Positions 35,678 to 46,980 of a stretch of DNA of 64,000 nt are shown piece after piece (position 1 is the first letter of the stretch; each line of letters starts with the position of its first letter). Origin of the DNA: Lingula anatina. Taxonomy: Eukaryota; Brachiopoda; Lingulata; Lingulida; Lingulidae. The position numbers and the translations under genes were made by a program. The notes beneath the pieces are model-generated. The model saw only the letters and a program-made list of their open reading frames with translations. It was not told the origin of the DNA and searched no databases. The stretch covers positions 484,261 through 548,260 of the forward strand of contig NW_019775824.1 in the NCBI RefSeq assembly GCF_001039355.2, read 5' to 3'.

Positions 35678-36763
35678 ATTTCCTTTACTTGCATTATCGC
35701 TCTTCTTCCAGCTGGAGTTGCCACGTACTGCTCTACGGCTGTCGCAATATGGCCTTCAACAGAACGACTCAAAACATACTCCTTTATCAGAAGTAGTATT
35801 CTATTGCATATATAAAATCAACTTAATGTTAACTAAGAAGTGTTCTGGCTTAAAACAATAGATGTCATTTGAAGATATGAGATTTCAGCTTCGTTACCAC
35901 GACTGATGTCAGAAGTTAGATCTAAGGGGTGAGAAGGCGCTAGATCAACAACCAACTTCGCAGTAGAAATATTTTATGAAGGCAAGCTCTCTGGGCGCGA
36001 GTTGACAGCATAAACACGTAAGACACCTAATTTGTATGCTCACTATGATTTAGGTTAAATTGTTCATTGTTTCGGTACAAAGTAGCTTGGGTAGTTCTTC
36101 CTTGCAATATGTACAGTGTCGTGTGCAGTCAAAATGGGCGACTGCGTTTGTTTGGTTTCGAAGTCTATCGCTTTATCATTGTGTCACGCGCACGACCGAT
36201 AAATTCCCTGTCCAAAAAGTACAGGAACGCACGGAACAATGGACACAAGCTTGGACGCTTCATGTATTTCATAGTGCAACATTATATTAATAGTTTAGAT
36301 TTAGGCGTTTCATAACTTGCAAGTAAACAGCAATGTAGGCTTCCTTTCTTAACGGTTAACAAAAGAATTAAAGCAGTATTTAAAATATAAAAATTATTTA
36401 TACCACTACTGAATAATTTGTTTCATTTCCAGATATGTGAGGTCGAAGATTTCTTTCAATATGACACTTACTTTTTTATTTTTTTATTTTTATTTTATTC
36501 ATTTATTTATTTTATTTTATTTTTTTTTTTTGTGGGGGGTATACAGTAGGTTGTTTAAATTATTAACATTGTGTTATTTATTTCAGGAGTTTGAGATGGT
36601 TCTGAAGTATGCTTGTAGTATTTTCAAGTGAACCAGAAGAAGTTCAGCTTTCTTGAAGTGGGGCATATTTCTGATAATTTTTGAACATGGTGACTTGATT
36701 GTGAAAAGATCAACTTCAACACCAGCACAATATCGGAGAGTATTGATTTACTTTTGAATCACC
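35678..36763. promoter_or_regulatory. Divergent promoter region between WDR59 and the F-box gene
   Basis: The two start codons are 1086 bases apart and point away from each other. CpG dinucleotides are more frequent around 35900-36260 than in surrounding AT-rich DNA. A good acceptor (TTATTTCAG at about 36585) suggests the F-box mRNA has a non-coding first exon near 36000-36300, leaving only a few hundred bases for a shared promoter. No TATA box is evident. Confidence 0.45.
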
Positions 36764-38608
36764 ATGCCTCCTAGGAAAGAGCCAAGAAACAAAAGAGCTT
36801 CTGTCTTGGAGAAAAAAAGCCGTACTGCACGTAAGCGTACAGCATCAGGACCGTGTGTTGATGATGCAAACAGTGACTGTGCCTCAAATATTGAAGAACA
36901 TGGAACAAATGTAGAATACTCAGAAAGTGCCTCTGCCTCTCAGGGAAATGCAGAGGATGACTCCAATAATGAATTGAAAGAAGGGGGAAATACAGAAGGA
37001 AAGAATCTGCGTTCCAAAGCTACTGATACAGATACTACCAACTCCTCTTGTAAGGTGGAAAACAGGGAAATATCCTCATCACTTGCTTTGCCTGTTGTTG
37101 CTCTGAAACCCATTAATAATGTAAGAACTAGGTCGCAGTCTTTATTATCTGGGAATGAGGGAGGGTCCAGGAGACGCAGTAGTAGGTTATCTCAGGAAAA
37201 TGTGACAACTCCAAAGTCTGCCACAATCAATGAAACTGAAACCCCCACGCACATCGGACCAATAACAAGGTCACAGATTAAAAAAGTTTCTCGTCAGGTG
37301 AACTTTGACAAAGTGACTATTACAAAAAGGACTTCACAAAGAAAAAGGAAATGTTCAGAAAATAAGGTGACAGAGGTATCCACCCCCAAAAGGAAGAATG
37401 TTTGGTGTGATGAGTGCGGAAAAAGAAGAGAGAAGATCAAAAGAAGACGTGAGCTAAGGAGGCTTATCTCTGATGAAGATAAGAGACGATCACCAAGAAT
37501 TTATGCCAAGAACTTCAAATTTCCCTTTAATTTCCTCCCAGTAGAATGTCAGATGAAAATCTTCTCTCATTTAAGTATATTTGATCGTGCGAGGGCCATG
37601 GCAGTGTGCAGAGACTGGCATCAACTCATAAAGTCTCCCAGCTTGTGGGGAAGGCTGGATTTTGCCCAGTTTTATATCTGTGAACACAAACGCGACAAAG
37701 TCAGATGTAGCAGGACTTGTAGGATAGGAGACCGTTTCACAAAGTATGTCAGAGACATCTGTAATTTCGCTAAGTTTCTCAACGAGGTGAAACCTGCGAT
37801 AAAACAACTGAATTTCAATTTCGACATTGCGAATGAGGACGAGCCTTGGTGTGTGGTGCTGGTGCGCCTGCTGACCGCTGCCAATTGTCGTGAACTGACC
37901 ACTGTCCACCTGGACTGGACACACACGCCATCCCGCCCTCAGTTTCTGGACAAATTCTGCTGTCTCTTCAACAAGGTCAGACTGCAGGTCCACCAACACC
38001 TGTTCCGCATGCATCCTTTTGGTCATATATTCGGACTACTGACCCTCCGCGCTCCAAACTTGCGGCACTTGGACATTCCATTTGACTGGGCCCACTGGTC
38101 AGTTAGCTGCTTGGCCAGGTTGACCCAACTAGAGACACTGGCCTTACGGAAATATGTAATCTTTCGGATGGTTGAGCAGTCCCAGCTACACACCGTATGT
38201 AGCAGTATGCCCCATCTGCAGGATCTAACCTTGGAGATTTTCATGCCAATTTTTCACTCTCGAACTGTCTACGAGATCTCTCACCCCAGGCTTCAGCGAT
38301 TAGATATTGCCAATTCCCAGGGGTTCTTTCTGAAGAAAATTGATCTGCCGCAGCTGAAATACTTTGAAGTCAGTCGCAAGCACTGGGAGGGACCTCTGGT
38401 TGAAGTCAACACGTTTCCATGCCTTTATCACCTCCTGCGCGAAAGCTGCCGGGACCTGCTTTACATTAACAAGGAGAAGTTGGAGCGGAGTTGGAAAGCC
38501 TTCGTAGACTTTGATTTGGCTATGATGCTGTATGAAGTGTGTCCGTGTGGTCAACATGCAGTGGTTTGGGACCGTCCTCCCAGAGCAGCATGGCCGCTCA
38601 TCCTCTGA
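36764..38608 (+). CDS. F-box protein, single coding exon, 614 residues
   Basis: The start has a strong Kozak context (TCACCATGCCTC). The first 250 residues are low-complexity and basic, with Ser/Arg and Lys/Arg clusters (RRRSSRLSQ, KRTSQRKRKC) that could act as nuclear localisation signals, and a CDECGKRREKIKRRRELRR segment. An F-box follows at about residues 253-300 (FLPVECQMKIFSHLS, RARAMAVCRDWHQL, PSLWGRLDF). The C-terminal half has leucine-rich-like periodicity (NLRHLDIPF, LETLALRKY, HLQDLTLEI, RLQRLDIA), suggesting an irregular LRR substrate-binding part. F-box proteins bring substrates to SCF (SKP1-CUL1) ubiquitin ligases. I do not recognise a specific vertebrate orthologue. There is no intron in the coding region. 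Confidence 0.9.
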   Translation: MPPRKEPRNKRASVLEKKSRTARKRTASGPCVDDANSDCASNIEEHGTNVEYSESASASQGNAEDDSNNELKEGGNTEGKNLRSKATDTDTTNSSCKVENREISSSLALPVVALKPINNVRTRSQSLLSGNEGGSRRRSSRLSQENVTTPKSATINETETPTHIGPITRSQIKKVSRQVNFDKVTITKRTSQRKRKCSENKVTEVSTPKRKNVWCDECGKRREKIKRRRELRRLISDEDKRRSPRIYAKNFKFPFNFLPVECQMKIFSHLSIFDRARAMAVCRDWHQLIKSPSLWGRLDFAQFYICEHKRDKVRCSRTCRIGDRFTKYVRDICNFAKFLNEVKPAIKQLNFNFDIANEDEPWCVVLVRLLTAANCRELTTVHLDWTHTPSRPQFLDKFCCLFNKVRLQVHQHLFRMHPFGHIFGLLTLRAPNLRHLDIPFDWAHWSVSCLARLTQLETLALRKYVIFRMVEQSQLHTVCSSMPHLQDLTLEIFMPIFHSRTVYEISHPRLQRLDIANSQGFFLKKIDLPQLKYFEVSRKHWEGPLVEVNTFPCLYHLLRESCRDLLYINKEKLERSWKAFVDFDLAMMLYEVCPCGQHAVVWDRPPRAAWPLIL

Positions 38609-40345
38609 TATTAGGTACATCAACTGGACTGCACCATCTCTTGACACTTGGTTTGGACTGAAATTATGTGGTCAGGTTTGTTGCATTACTATATATGAAA
38701 CTGGCCACACATAAAGTTTATGAACAGAATAACAAGTCGTGATGAAATTCTTATGGGAAATATAACTGTGGCAGCTGTAGGGTCTGTTTTGAAAAAGAAG
38801 AACTTTTGCCAGAAAATTGATCATAACTTTAGGTCAAAATTTTGTTCTGCATAATGTGAACACTTATCCATTGTAGTTCACATAGGTTTAGTAAGTATTA
38901 GTCTGGAATGGTGGCCATGTCTGTCTTGTTATAAAATGGACACACTGTTTCATTTCATTGTTCTCTTGGGTCAGTTAAGACTAAAATTTTGATCTAAAAC
39001 TGTAGACCAATTTTGGGGCTAAAGTTGTAATGTGACAGTGTACCTTGGTGTAGTACCTACATAGCTGAGATGTTAAATAAACTGGGCTATTATATGGTAA
39101 ATGACTGACCTGAGAGATCAGGATAATTCTGTGACCATTACAGATTATTTATATTTATAGACATCAAACGAGGAATATTTAATTTTTTCACAATGTATAA
39201 TTAACAGATTTTCAAGATCTATGAAAATATTCTAATTGAATTGGGTGACTCCATTGGTGTGTATAGTTATTGAATGACCACTAAAAGTGGAGACTGTATT
39301 TTTTAAATATTATTTTTAATTGTGACAGAAGTGTACATATTTTGTGAAGACCTCATTATGGCATGGCCGTTCTGTTGAATATTAGATGTGTTAGTGTTAC
39401 AAGTTGCACAAAATGCAGTTGGTATTTATAATATTTTTTGCTTATGGTATGAGATAAGTTTAAAATTATTATATTGTTAATTTTTTTGCATTTGACCAGT
39501 GTTAATTTTAAGTGACGTATTTAATACTATGACATTAATTATATCAAACTGTGGTAAAATGATCCAATTTCAGACAAAAAGAGTTTATTCAGAAGTTTGG
39601 AATATTTAACTATATATTAAAGGAATACTAGAATTTTTTTCTTTTTGTTTATTTTGTGGTTATAATTTTTGTTTATTTTGTGGTTTTGCTGTGTTTTCTA
39701 TCAGCTTGTTTATCAGAATTGTGTGGAATTTGCTGTGCTGTGAATAGTTTGGAGGAGCATTTGAAGTAAAAGTTTAATTTTCTGGTCTCACTCTTGTAAA
39801 ATAAATCTTAACCAAGTGCAAATTATATGCCGGAGTCGCCTTGAAAATGCACATGATACGTATATAGCGTCAGCTAAATAATTATAAATGTTTGATTTTG
39901 TACCAGATGTTAATTTGGCAGTAATTATTTTTGTCCTGTCACTAAAAAATGCCTTAGAGTGAGCCAAATTTTTGTAAAATGGGTTTTGCTTTTCTGTGAT
40001 TATTTAAATAATGTTTCTTGTCAGTTAAGGATTTATATTTACGTTAATTTATTTACTTTTTGTTACCATTTTTTGTCACGGTTTATTTATCACGTTGTCC
40101 TTCTTTAAACTTTTCAGTTTGTACTGAGGCGAAGAAATTTGTAAAATTTGAGAAACATGTAATGTGCCTTTATTGCTGGTTCAAAGTAATATACGCAGAA
40201 GTGAAGATATATTTATCCACTATAAATATGTTTATATAATACAAGACTGGAAATAAGCGACTATTGGCTTAGGCCATGGGGTCCGGAGATACAGTATATT
40301 TATAAACGTGCCTCTCTGTGATGTACTGTAATTAAGAAAAATAAA
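38609..40345 (+). other. Probable 3' UTR of the F-box gene
   Basis: AT-rich, with no coding signal. AATAAA hexamers occur at about 39075 and at 40340-40345. The latter would give a UTR of about 1.7 kb and comes just before more GC-rich DNA. Two tandem copies of TTTGTTTATTTTGTGGTT lie near 39645. Confidence 0.45.
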
Positions 40346-41532
40346 ACCTGGGGTTTGTTGAACAAAATGTTTGAAAGTCTTTATGATTTGTGCAGACTGC
40401 ATGTGTAGAGGAAGCAACTTTGTGTGGTTGATATTTGTCATTGTCGTGGGCGGTTTTTACGAACGCTTGGTTGCACAACGCATGTCGTTGGCTAACCAAA
40501 ATGCATATATAATACCTGGATATAAACCCTTTGCGCGTGACGTCACTTAGCCTATCGCCTGGCAACGGGCCCAAAAAGTTTATTTATAACATGCACTGTT
40601 GCCGAAATCAGATCAGTTAAAAGAAACCTGCATGATCTGATACCTTAGGCGTTATGTTACGCTGAGTTTATTAATAAACGTTCGTTCCCCGTGGCTCACC
40701 ACTGTAATGGTGAACCTCACCCTGCGGTTAAGACAATGTAAAGGTCACTGTGAACTTTCTGACTATTAACCCGTACGTACGGCAGAGGGCGCTGATGAAG
40801 GAGGAGGGGTCCTGTGTTCTCTGAAACTCGGGGGTAGAGTTCCCGCTGCAGATCACGTGTTTCTGGGTGTGAAGGGGTTCAGGTGGTATGTTTTGTGGTG
40901 TAGTGTAGGGCTTTGGACCGCCCTTATGGCCGGAAAAATTCAAATAAAAAATTGACTTACGTTCTACATCAGCGGAGAAGCATAATTTTCGCGGTTAAAT
41001 GGTCCATATTGAAAAAAAAAAAAGAATCCCACCCCTTTACAATTGCTGGCTACAGGCCTACGCTTCTTAAAATTATCACCTCGCTATCATTCAGGCCTAC
41101 CCAACTACCAGACTCGGCACATATGGATCCTGAATTAACCGGTAAATCGGACCACACTACCCGTTTTCAAGGTGTGTGTCAGATCGCCTGTCATTGCTGG
41201 TATGTGCATAGACTAGAGTTTTAGCCCTGATGAGCAAACGAGTTGTCTAAATCTCTCTCTCTCTCTTACACACAAACTGACGTAGATGGGTAACCATCAC
41301 ATATCCCCGCACTACCCCACATTGTAAAAAATAGCTGATCCCATAGACACCATTCCCTCCATGTATAACAATGCTTGGGTCAAAGGCGCACTAAAATTCC
41401 GAGATGCCCATGTACATTCCTGATCATAAGTCCCTAAATTACCAAAAATTGTATTTCCTCACTCAAATGGTCTGGGAGTAGAAAGTAAAAATTATAATGT
41501 ATAAAGAATTTGGAATCACCCACCCCCAGGGA

Positions 41533-41782
41533 CAGGGGCGGATCCAGGATTATTTGATCGGGTGTCCGAGGACGCAAAGCCAAAGCTAAGGCCCCGAAAA
41601 TTTTAGGTAGTTCATAGGCCGCACGGTGCCATTTGGTAGACCCTACGGTTTAGAACTATGATGCATGACCAGCTAGTCAAAATTCTAATGTCAGGAGGGG
41701 ACCATTGGTTTGATTTTATTCAGAAATCGAAGAAGGGGGGGGGGGGTCCGGACAAACCTGACACCTCCTAAATACGCCACTG
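41533..41782 (+). mobile_element. hAT-like non-autonomous element, family A copy 2
   Basis: Begins CAGGGGCGGATCCAGGATTA and ends AAATACGCCACTG. Interior GACCAGCTAGTCAAAATTCTAA and the G-rich run before GTCCGGAC match the other two copies (the interior motif is listed here only in part). Confidence 0.75.
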
Positions 41783-42799
41783 AGGAACTGCCCCAACCCC
41801 AAAGAGCTCATGCACATCCCTTATTACAAGTTTAACAATCCCCAAAGTTTGAACTTTCTCACTCTAATAGTCTAGGAAGAATTAGCAGATATTACAATGT
41901 GAAAAATATTAAAAATGAACCACTCCTAGGGACAGCCCAACCCCATGCACTAAAATTCCAAAGTGCCCAAGCACATCCCTGATGATAAGTATAACAATCA
42001 CCGAAATGACCGCTTCCAAACTAGTCTAGGAGGAAATAGCGGAAATCACTGATACACAGACGCACGGTCTTACGGACTCGCGGACGGGTGGGATAAAATG
42101 ATTCCCAACTATTGTACCAAAAGTACGGAAATCATAATGAATCTGTAATTGCTAAGAGAACTACAAGGTGTTATATGGCGGATGTAATGGCAATACCAAT
42201 CTGTCAGACTCTTTAGTAAGCTAATTAAAAATATAAATATATAATGAGAGGTATACGTGAACCTCACGCACATTTAAATATAGATATGCAATATTAGCCT
42301 GAACCCTAACAAATTTTGAAGCTTCCGTCTTGCCCGCCTACAAATTTGAGAGCTCGACTATTAATAAACTGTTCCTCTTATTTTTGGCAAATTCAACGCC
42401 CAGGCAACTCCGGTTTATTGATTTCCTGAATTTGGAGCCAATCTACAATTGTCTCGTACATACTAATCTGCTGCGCTTTGGCGTCCGCGTCTAAATATAA
42501 CTCCCCGCGACCGCAGTGCTGCTATTTTTTACTTTGGTTTCTCCTCTCTACGTCACCGCATTAAACGAGGCAGCGTCTGAGATCGGGTATTGCATGCGGA
42601 TTACAAGTGTGGTCGAACCGCATTAACCGACAGACGCGGGTGCATTCTGACGGCTTTTGTGAGGTAAAAAGAAGAACAAAAGTGAAAAAAAATGTTTACA
42701 TTAAATCCCCCCCCCCCCCGGGTATCTTGTTAATTTTCATTTTAATGATATAGAGATTAAGACAATGGAAACTGATTCTTATTGTGCTGAATCTTATGT

Positions 42800-42862
42800 T
42801 GAAACGGAGATCGCGACGTTTCGACCTTATCAAGAGTTCTTCAGGTGAACTGATTTCGATTT
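42800..42862 (-). mobile_element. Retroelement fragment with a hammerhead-like core
   Basis: On the minus strand the sequence reads CTGAAGAACTC then GGTCGAAACGTCGC. This resembles the CUGAUGA...CGAAAC core of hammerhead ribozymes found in Penelope-like and related elements, but the first core box is altered (CTGAAGA). No reverse transcriptase frame is near. Confidence 0.35.
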
Positions 42863-43519
42863 GTCACCGGTGCCACGTTTTAACGTAAGATCCTGATCAG
42901 AATCAGATTTCATTATCTTAGTGTGAAATAACTGGGTGATTCAAATCGTTCACTTTGACATAAGTTGAAATCTGTTAATTCTTTTCTGGTCAAATAAGAA
43001 ATGGGCCTATAAGAAAGAGAGCAATGTGGTCTGCAATTTCTAAATGTATATCCTATTTCAAAGGAAACCAAAACGATATGGAATATCTTAGAGTTCCAGA
43101 AGATATGTGTCCTTGCTCATTGAAGTCGTATCATTGAAGGAGATAATCTTCACTGGCCTTGACATGGCCTAGACATGACCTTGACATGGCCAGTTAAGAA
43201 AGCTATATGACCTTGACAAGACCCTTTTCAAAGCAAGAGTAGCATAATTTCTGAAAATCTGATTCCAGTCACAATAAATATTCAAAACTCGTTATCCCAG
43301 GATAGATATTAATTCTTGATGTAATAAATAACCAAACAAATAAAAAACTGTGCTTTATTACTCTTTGTTCAAGATGGATTCGATTTGTTTCATTTCACCT
43401 ATTGTCCAAAAATGTATGAAGGAAAGACAGCTCACTAGGAAGTACGCGGTTATCTGCACTTTTACAAAGTACACGTGATTATAAATCCACAAAAAAAAAA
43501 AAAAAAAAAAAAAAAAAAA

Positions 43520-43591
43520 NNNNNNNNNNNNNNNNNNNNNNNNNNNNNNNNNNNNNNNNNNNNNNNNNNNNNNNNNNNNNNNNNNNNNNNN
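43520..43591. other. Assembly gap (72 N) inside a poly-A tract
   Basis: 72 Ns are flanked on both sides by runs of A. The true length of the A tract is unknown. Confidence 0.99.
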
Positions 43592-43989
43592 AAAAAAAAA
43601 AAAAAAAAACGTTTTTGCGTGTATAATTATAAGAAATTTACCTGATCGTTAAATGACCAAATTGTTCATCTAATAAACGCTAAATTAACTTTTTACTAGT
43701 TGTTCATATACCGCCACTCTCTCCTCATGCTTGCTTGTCTAAAAAATTTTCACAAGAAAGCGGAAATGCATCAAAATTGATTTAAAATACGATCCTAGAA
43801 CAATGTATGTAATCCACTCTTGGTACATATATTATTGATACATGTAATAAACACAAAGTAATTTTTATGAGAAGAACTAAATAGTTTTCTTCTTCAACGT
43901 TTATATAAAATGGGAGTAAAACTCTACAAGGCGCTTGATGGATAAAATAACCATGGCATTTCACGCTTATAATCCGAGTTTTTAAACTT

Positions 43990-44200
43990 AATTTCAAGAG
44001 GGGTAAACATGTAAAGCGCAAGCTCATCTTCCACATAGCCCTCTGATACCAGCTGTTAGCACTACTGGATTTGTTCTTTACTACAACTTCTGTATGCTGA
44101 GTGTTTAGCAAGGAGACAGCAGGTACCTTTTTAAGGATGGTCTTTGGTATGACCCGACCGGGGATTGATCCACGGCCCACTGCAACGAGGGTAAGCACTC
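43990..44200 (-). mobile_element. Probable tRNA-derived SINE
   Basis: The minus strand contains a degraded B-box-like segment (GATCAATCCCCGGTCGGGTC), followed by GACCATCCTTAAAAAGGTAC, GCTGTCTCCTTGCTAAACAC and a tail ending GCTTGCGCTTTACATG. This order resembles widespread invertebrate SINEs with a tRNA head and conserved central domain. The limits are approximate. Confidence 0.5.
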
Positions 44201-44812
44201 ACTCTAGGATTTTCAGTCGTCTACCTCTCTTCCCTAACGAGCCGGTGAGGAAAATGGGCTAAATGGGGAATTTAAAGTGACTCGGTGTGATGTAATGAAC
44301 ATGGCGATGTCATGCGATAAGTGAAGGAAAAGGCGCAGATTTCAGTCTTCCTGTCTATTATTAGAAAAACTAAAGGTTACAATATTAGCATGGTTTCTAT
44401 TACCTTTGTCTTGAAACTAGTTCACTTCGTAATAGATTTCGTGTACCTTTTATGGCAGTGTTAACGTTAATAGAAAGTGCTACATGTAGCAGATACCGTT
44501 TGTGTTCAGAAACCGAGTTTCAGTCAGAAAAGAATTTCATCAGCTGTATTATATGTAATAAAAATAAAGTATTAATTTTTCTTCAGTCAACAGCTAAAAT
44601 TGAAATTCTTTATTTCCAATATTTCGATGTCTGTCTAGAGCATCATCATAAAGGTATGAGGCTCTACAGGTGAATAGAGTTCAAACTTTTGAACGTCTGC
44701 TATTGAAAATATACAGCTTTAAGGGATGATTTAAAGAACACTTTAGCCTAGCGCTCAGATGGCTAAATTGTATGCTTATTTTAAGGGAGTAATGCCTCAG
44801 TGTGAATCTGTA

Positions 44813-44845
<33 letters not shown>

Positions 44846-45314
44846 TAACAGAAACTTGATTGTTTGTTGAATCCGTAGGTGACTATGAGGAAGCTGTATA
44901 CATGTGATCTGGTGGTTAAAGAGTACGACACGTGCAAGTTTGACCACCAGCGTTGCACATACCTTAATGCTGCATCAAGCATTTTAGTGAAAATAGGTTA
45001 TTGGTCTAAATGATTAAATTACAAGCAGGTAGGCAATGTTTTTTTTTTTTTTTTTTTTTTTTTGGGGGGGGGGGGGGGGGGTTAGAGAGGGGGTCGAGAG
45101 AACCAAAACTGATAAAATGTCTGTGCCACTTCTCAAGTGAGGTCAACTAACGGGTTGCGACCTGTTAGGAGTCCTTAATAATTAGAACCTGCAGCATGTG
45201 CTTACGTATTTATAAATCTATACAACAGCTTCTAGTTACATCAGAAACTTGATTATGGAATCCGTATACGGTTATGTAGAAGCCATATATTGTGTGTCAT
45301 ATATGTGGAGGTTT

Positions 45315-45351
<37 letters not shown>

Positions 45352-46420
45352 GGGAGGTGGCGAAAGGAAAACCCACTTCGCTGTCTGCTCTGAATCATCT
45401 TTTGATCCAGGTTCATTGCCATTCTTCCAGCTATGTCAACTGACGGGTTTAGATGTCGCCATTTTAGAACCGGTAACATAGGACATTGAGGGTCATAGTA
45501 TCAGTACAAAGAAAAAGAAAATGAATAACTAAAACATAAAATGAAAAATAACGTGATGTTAAGTAATATGCGCTCGAAACAGATTAACATGTAGAAAATG
45601 GAAGAATTAAAGGCAGCTATATGGAGAAGAGAGGAGGGTATTTACCTAAATTAAAAGTGCCTGTAAAATGAGATTTGCGGTTTACCGCCATTATGTCAAT
45701 TCAACATGCTCACTTTTAACATTTCAGATTCATTACTAGTGAAATAACCCAGGAAAGTTGGGCCTACACAGCCACATCAGGCGAACGTTGGGTAATTTCC
45801 AAAGTGATCACATTTGACAGAGGACAGCTTCGAAATCAAAATCAGGCAAAAACGCGATTAAAAGTCCTCTTAATTGTGCATTTTGTGTATCTTTCATTGG
45901 AGAAAAAACGGACGTTGCTGTGACTAAATTATAAATCCAATTTTTTTTTTTGCATTTAGCCAAAAGATCTGTTATTTCTTTAAATGTCTAACGCTTAGCG
46001 TAATTTATGTATACATGCAGCTTAAATTTGATAATTAATTTCGGTCTCTTAATATGCCGATAACAAGCGAATAATCCGTTCATAATAATAATAATTATGA
46101 CAAATCTGAAAAGTCATTGTCGGAAAGCTAAACTACAGTAAAGTCAGCGTGGGGAGTTAACCGTTAATTTTACAAACAAAACTATAGAGGGCGCTAGTGA
46201 CCTACATGTGGGATACAGATTCACTCATAATCATTATATCTCGTCACTACAAGCTTTCTTCACTGTCTGCAGCGCTTTTATAAAGACGTCACATATGACA
46301 CGTGCACGGGGCATTTAATTAAGGAATTCAAAGAGACGAATGAAATAAAGTCTATCATGTTGAGAAAAAGTAATTTTTTGAAAGCGTACTTGTGAAGGCT
46401 TTTATCCCGACTCTCGGGAC

Positions 46421-46690
46421 TCCCAAACCCTAGGATGTCAGGCGCTAGTCTTTGTATAGTGACCAGTGAGCACTGCTCCCTATAACACTGTCCCAGTTGT
46501 GAGACAGGTGGTACCCCCTCTCCCAAACCCTAGGATGTCAGGCGCTAGTCTTTTTATAGTGACCAGTGAGCCCTGCTCCCTATAACACTGTCCCAGTTGT
46601 GAGACAGGTGGTACCCCCTCTCCCAAACCCTAGGATGTCAGGCTCTAGCCTTTTTATAGTGACCAGTCTAGTGAAGCCTGTTCACTATAT
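46421..46690. repeat. 100-bp tandem repeat, about 2.7 copies
   Basis: TCCCAAACCCTAGGATGTCA recurs at 46421, 46521 and 46621, an exact 100-base period. The unit continues through GACCAGTGAGC and TGTCCCAGTTGTGAGACAGG. The third copy is diverged and truncated. Confidence 0.92.
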
Positions 46691-46980
46691 AACACTGCCC
46701 CAGATGTATCCAGAAGCAAATATCCACATCAGAAGTTTTCTTTAATTATAGTTTTTAAATGTCTGAATTGGAAAACGCGTTCAATACTGGAGGGGGTTTC
46801 TTTTATTTGTTAATAGGTGTGTCGGACTGTAACGGCATCGGTGACGTCACCAATAGACGGAGGTAAATAGACTGATATACAGTATATATACACTAACGTG
46901 ACTTCAAGTGACTGGATATAAAAAACACTGACACCGTAAAATTGTGAATAGAGTAGAAAACAACACACATACTAAAATGC

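Larger units (their letters stand above)
40346..46980. other. Intergenic region with mobile-element fragments
   Basis: No gene is supported. Contents include the hAT-like copy at 41533, a partial inverted end GCTGGCTACAGGCCTAC near 41045, the possible ribozyme fragment near 42800, the gap at 43520, the SINE near 44000, CA and TG microsatellites (44815-44846, 45312-45349), a T/G homopolymer run (45040-45080) and a 100-bp tandem repeat at 46421. A minus-strand frame at 40728-40943 could be a lone exon but has no partner. Confidence 0.5.

Noticed and set aside
40728-40943. Minus-strand 71-residue frame (GGPKPYTTPQNIPPEP...) downstream of the F-box gene
   Set aside because: The composition looks somewhat coding, but no matching exon, family or clear splice partner was found. 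It is left as intergenic.
43782-44198. 138-residue minus-strand frame
   Set aside because: It overlaps the tRNA-derived SINE and has no recognisable domain.
46421-46690. Considered as a CRISPR-like array
   Set aside because: It is a plain 100-bp tandem repeat with no unique spacers, in animal DNA.
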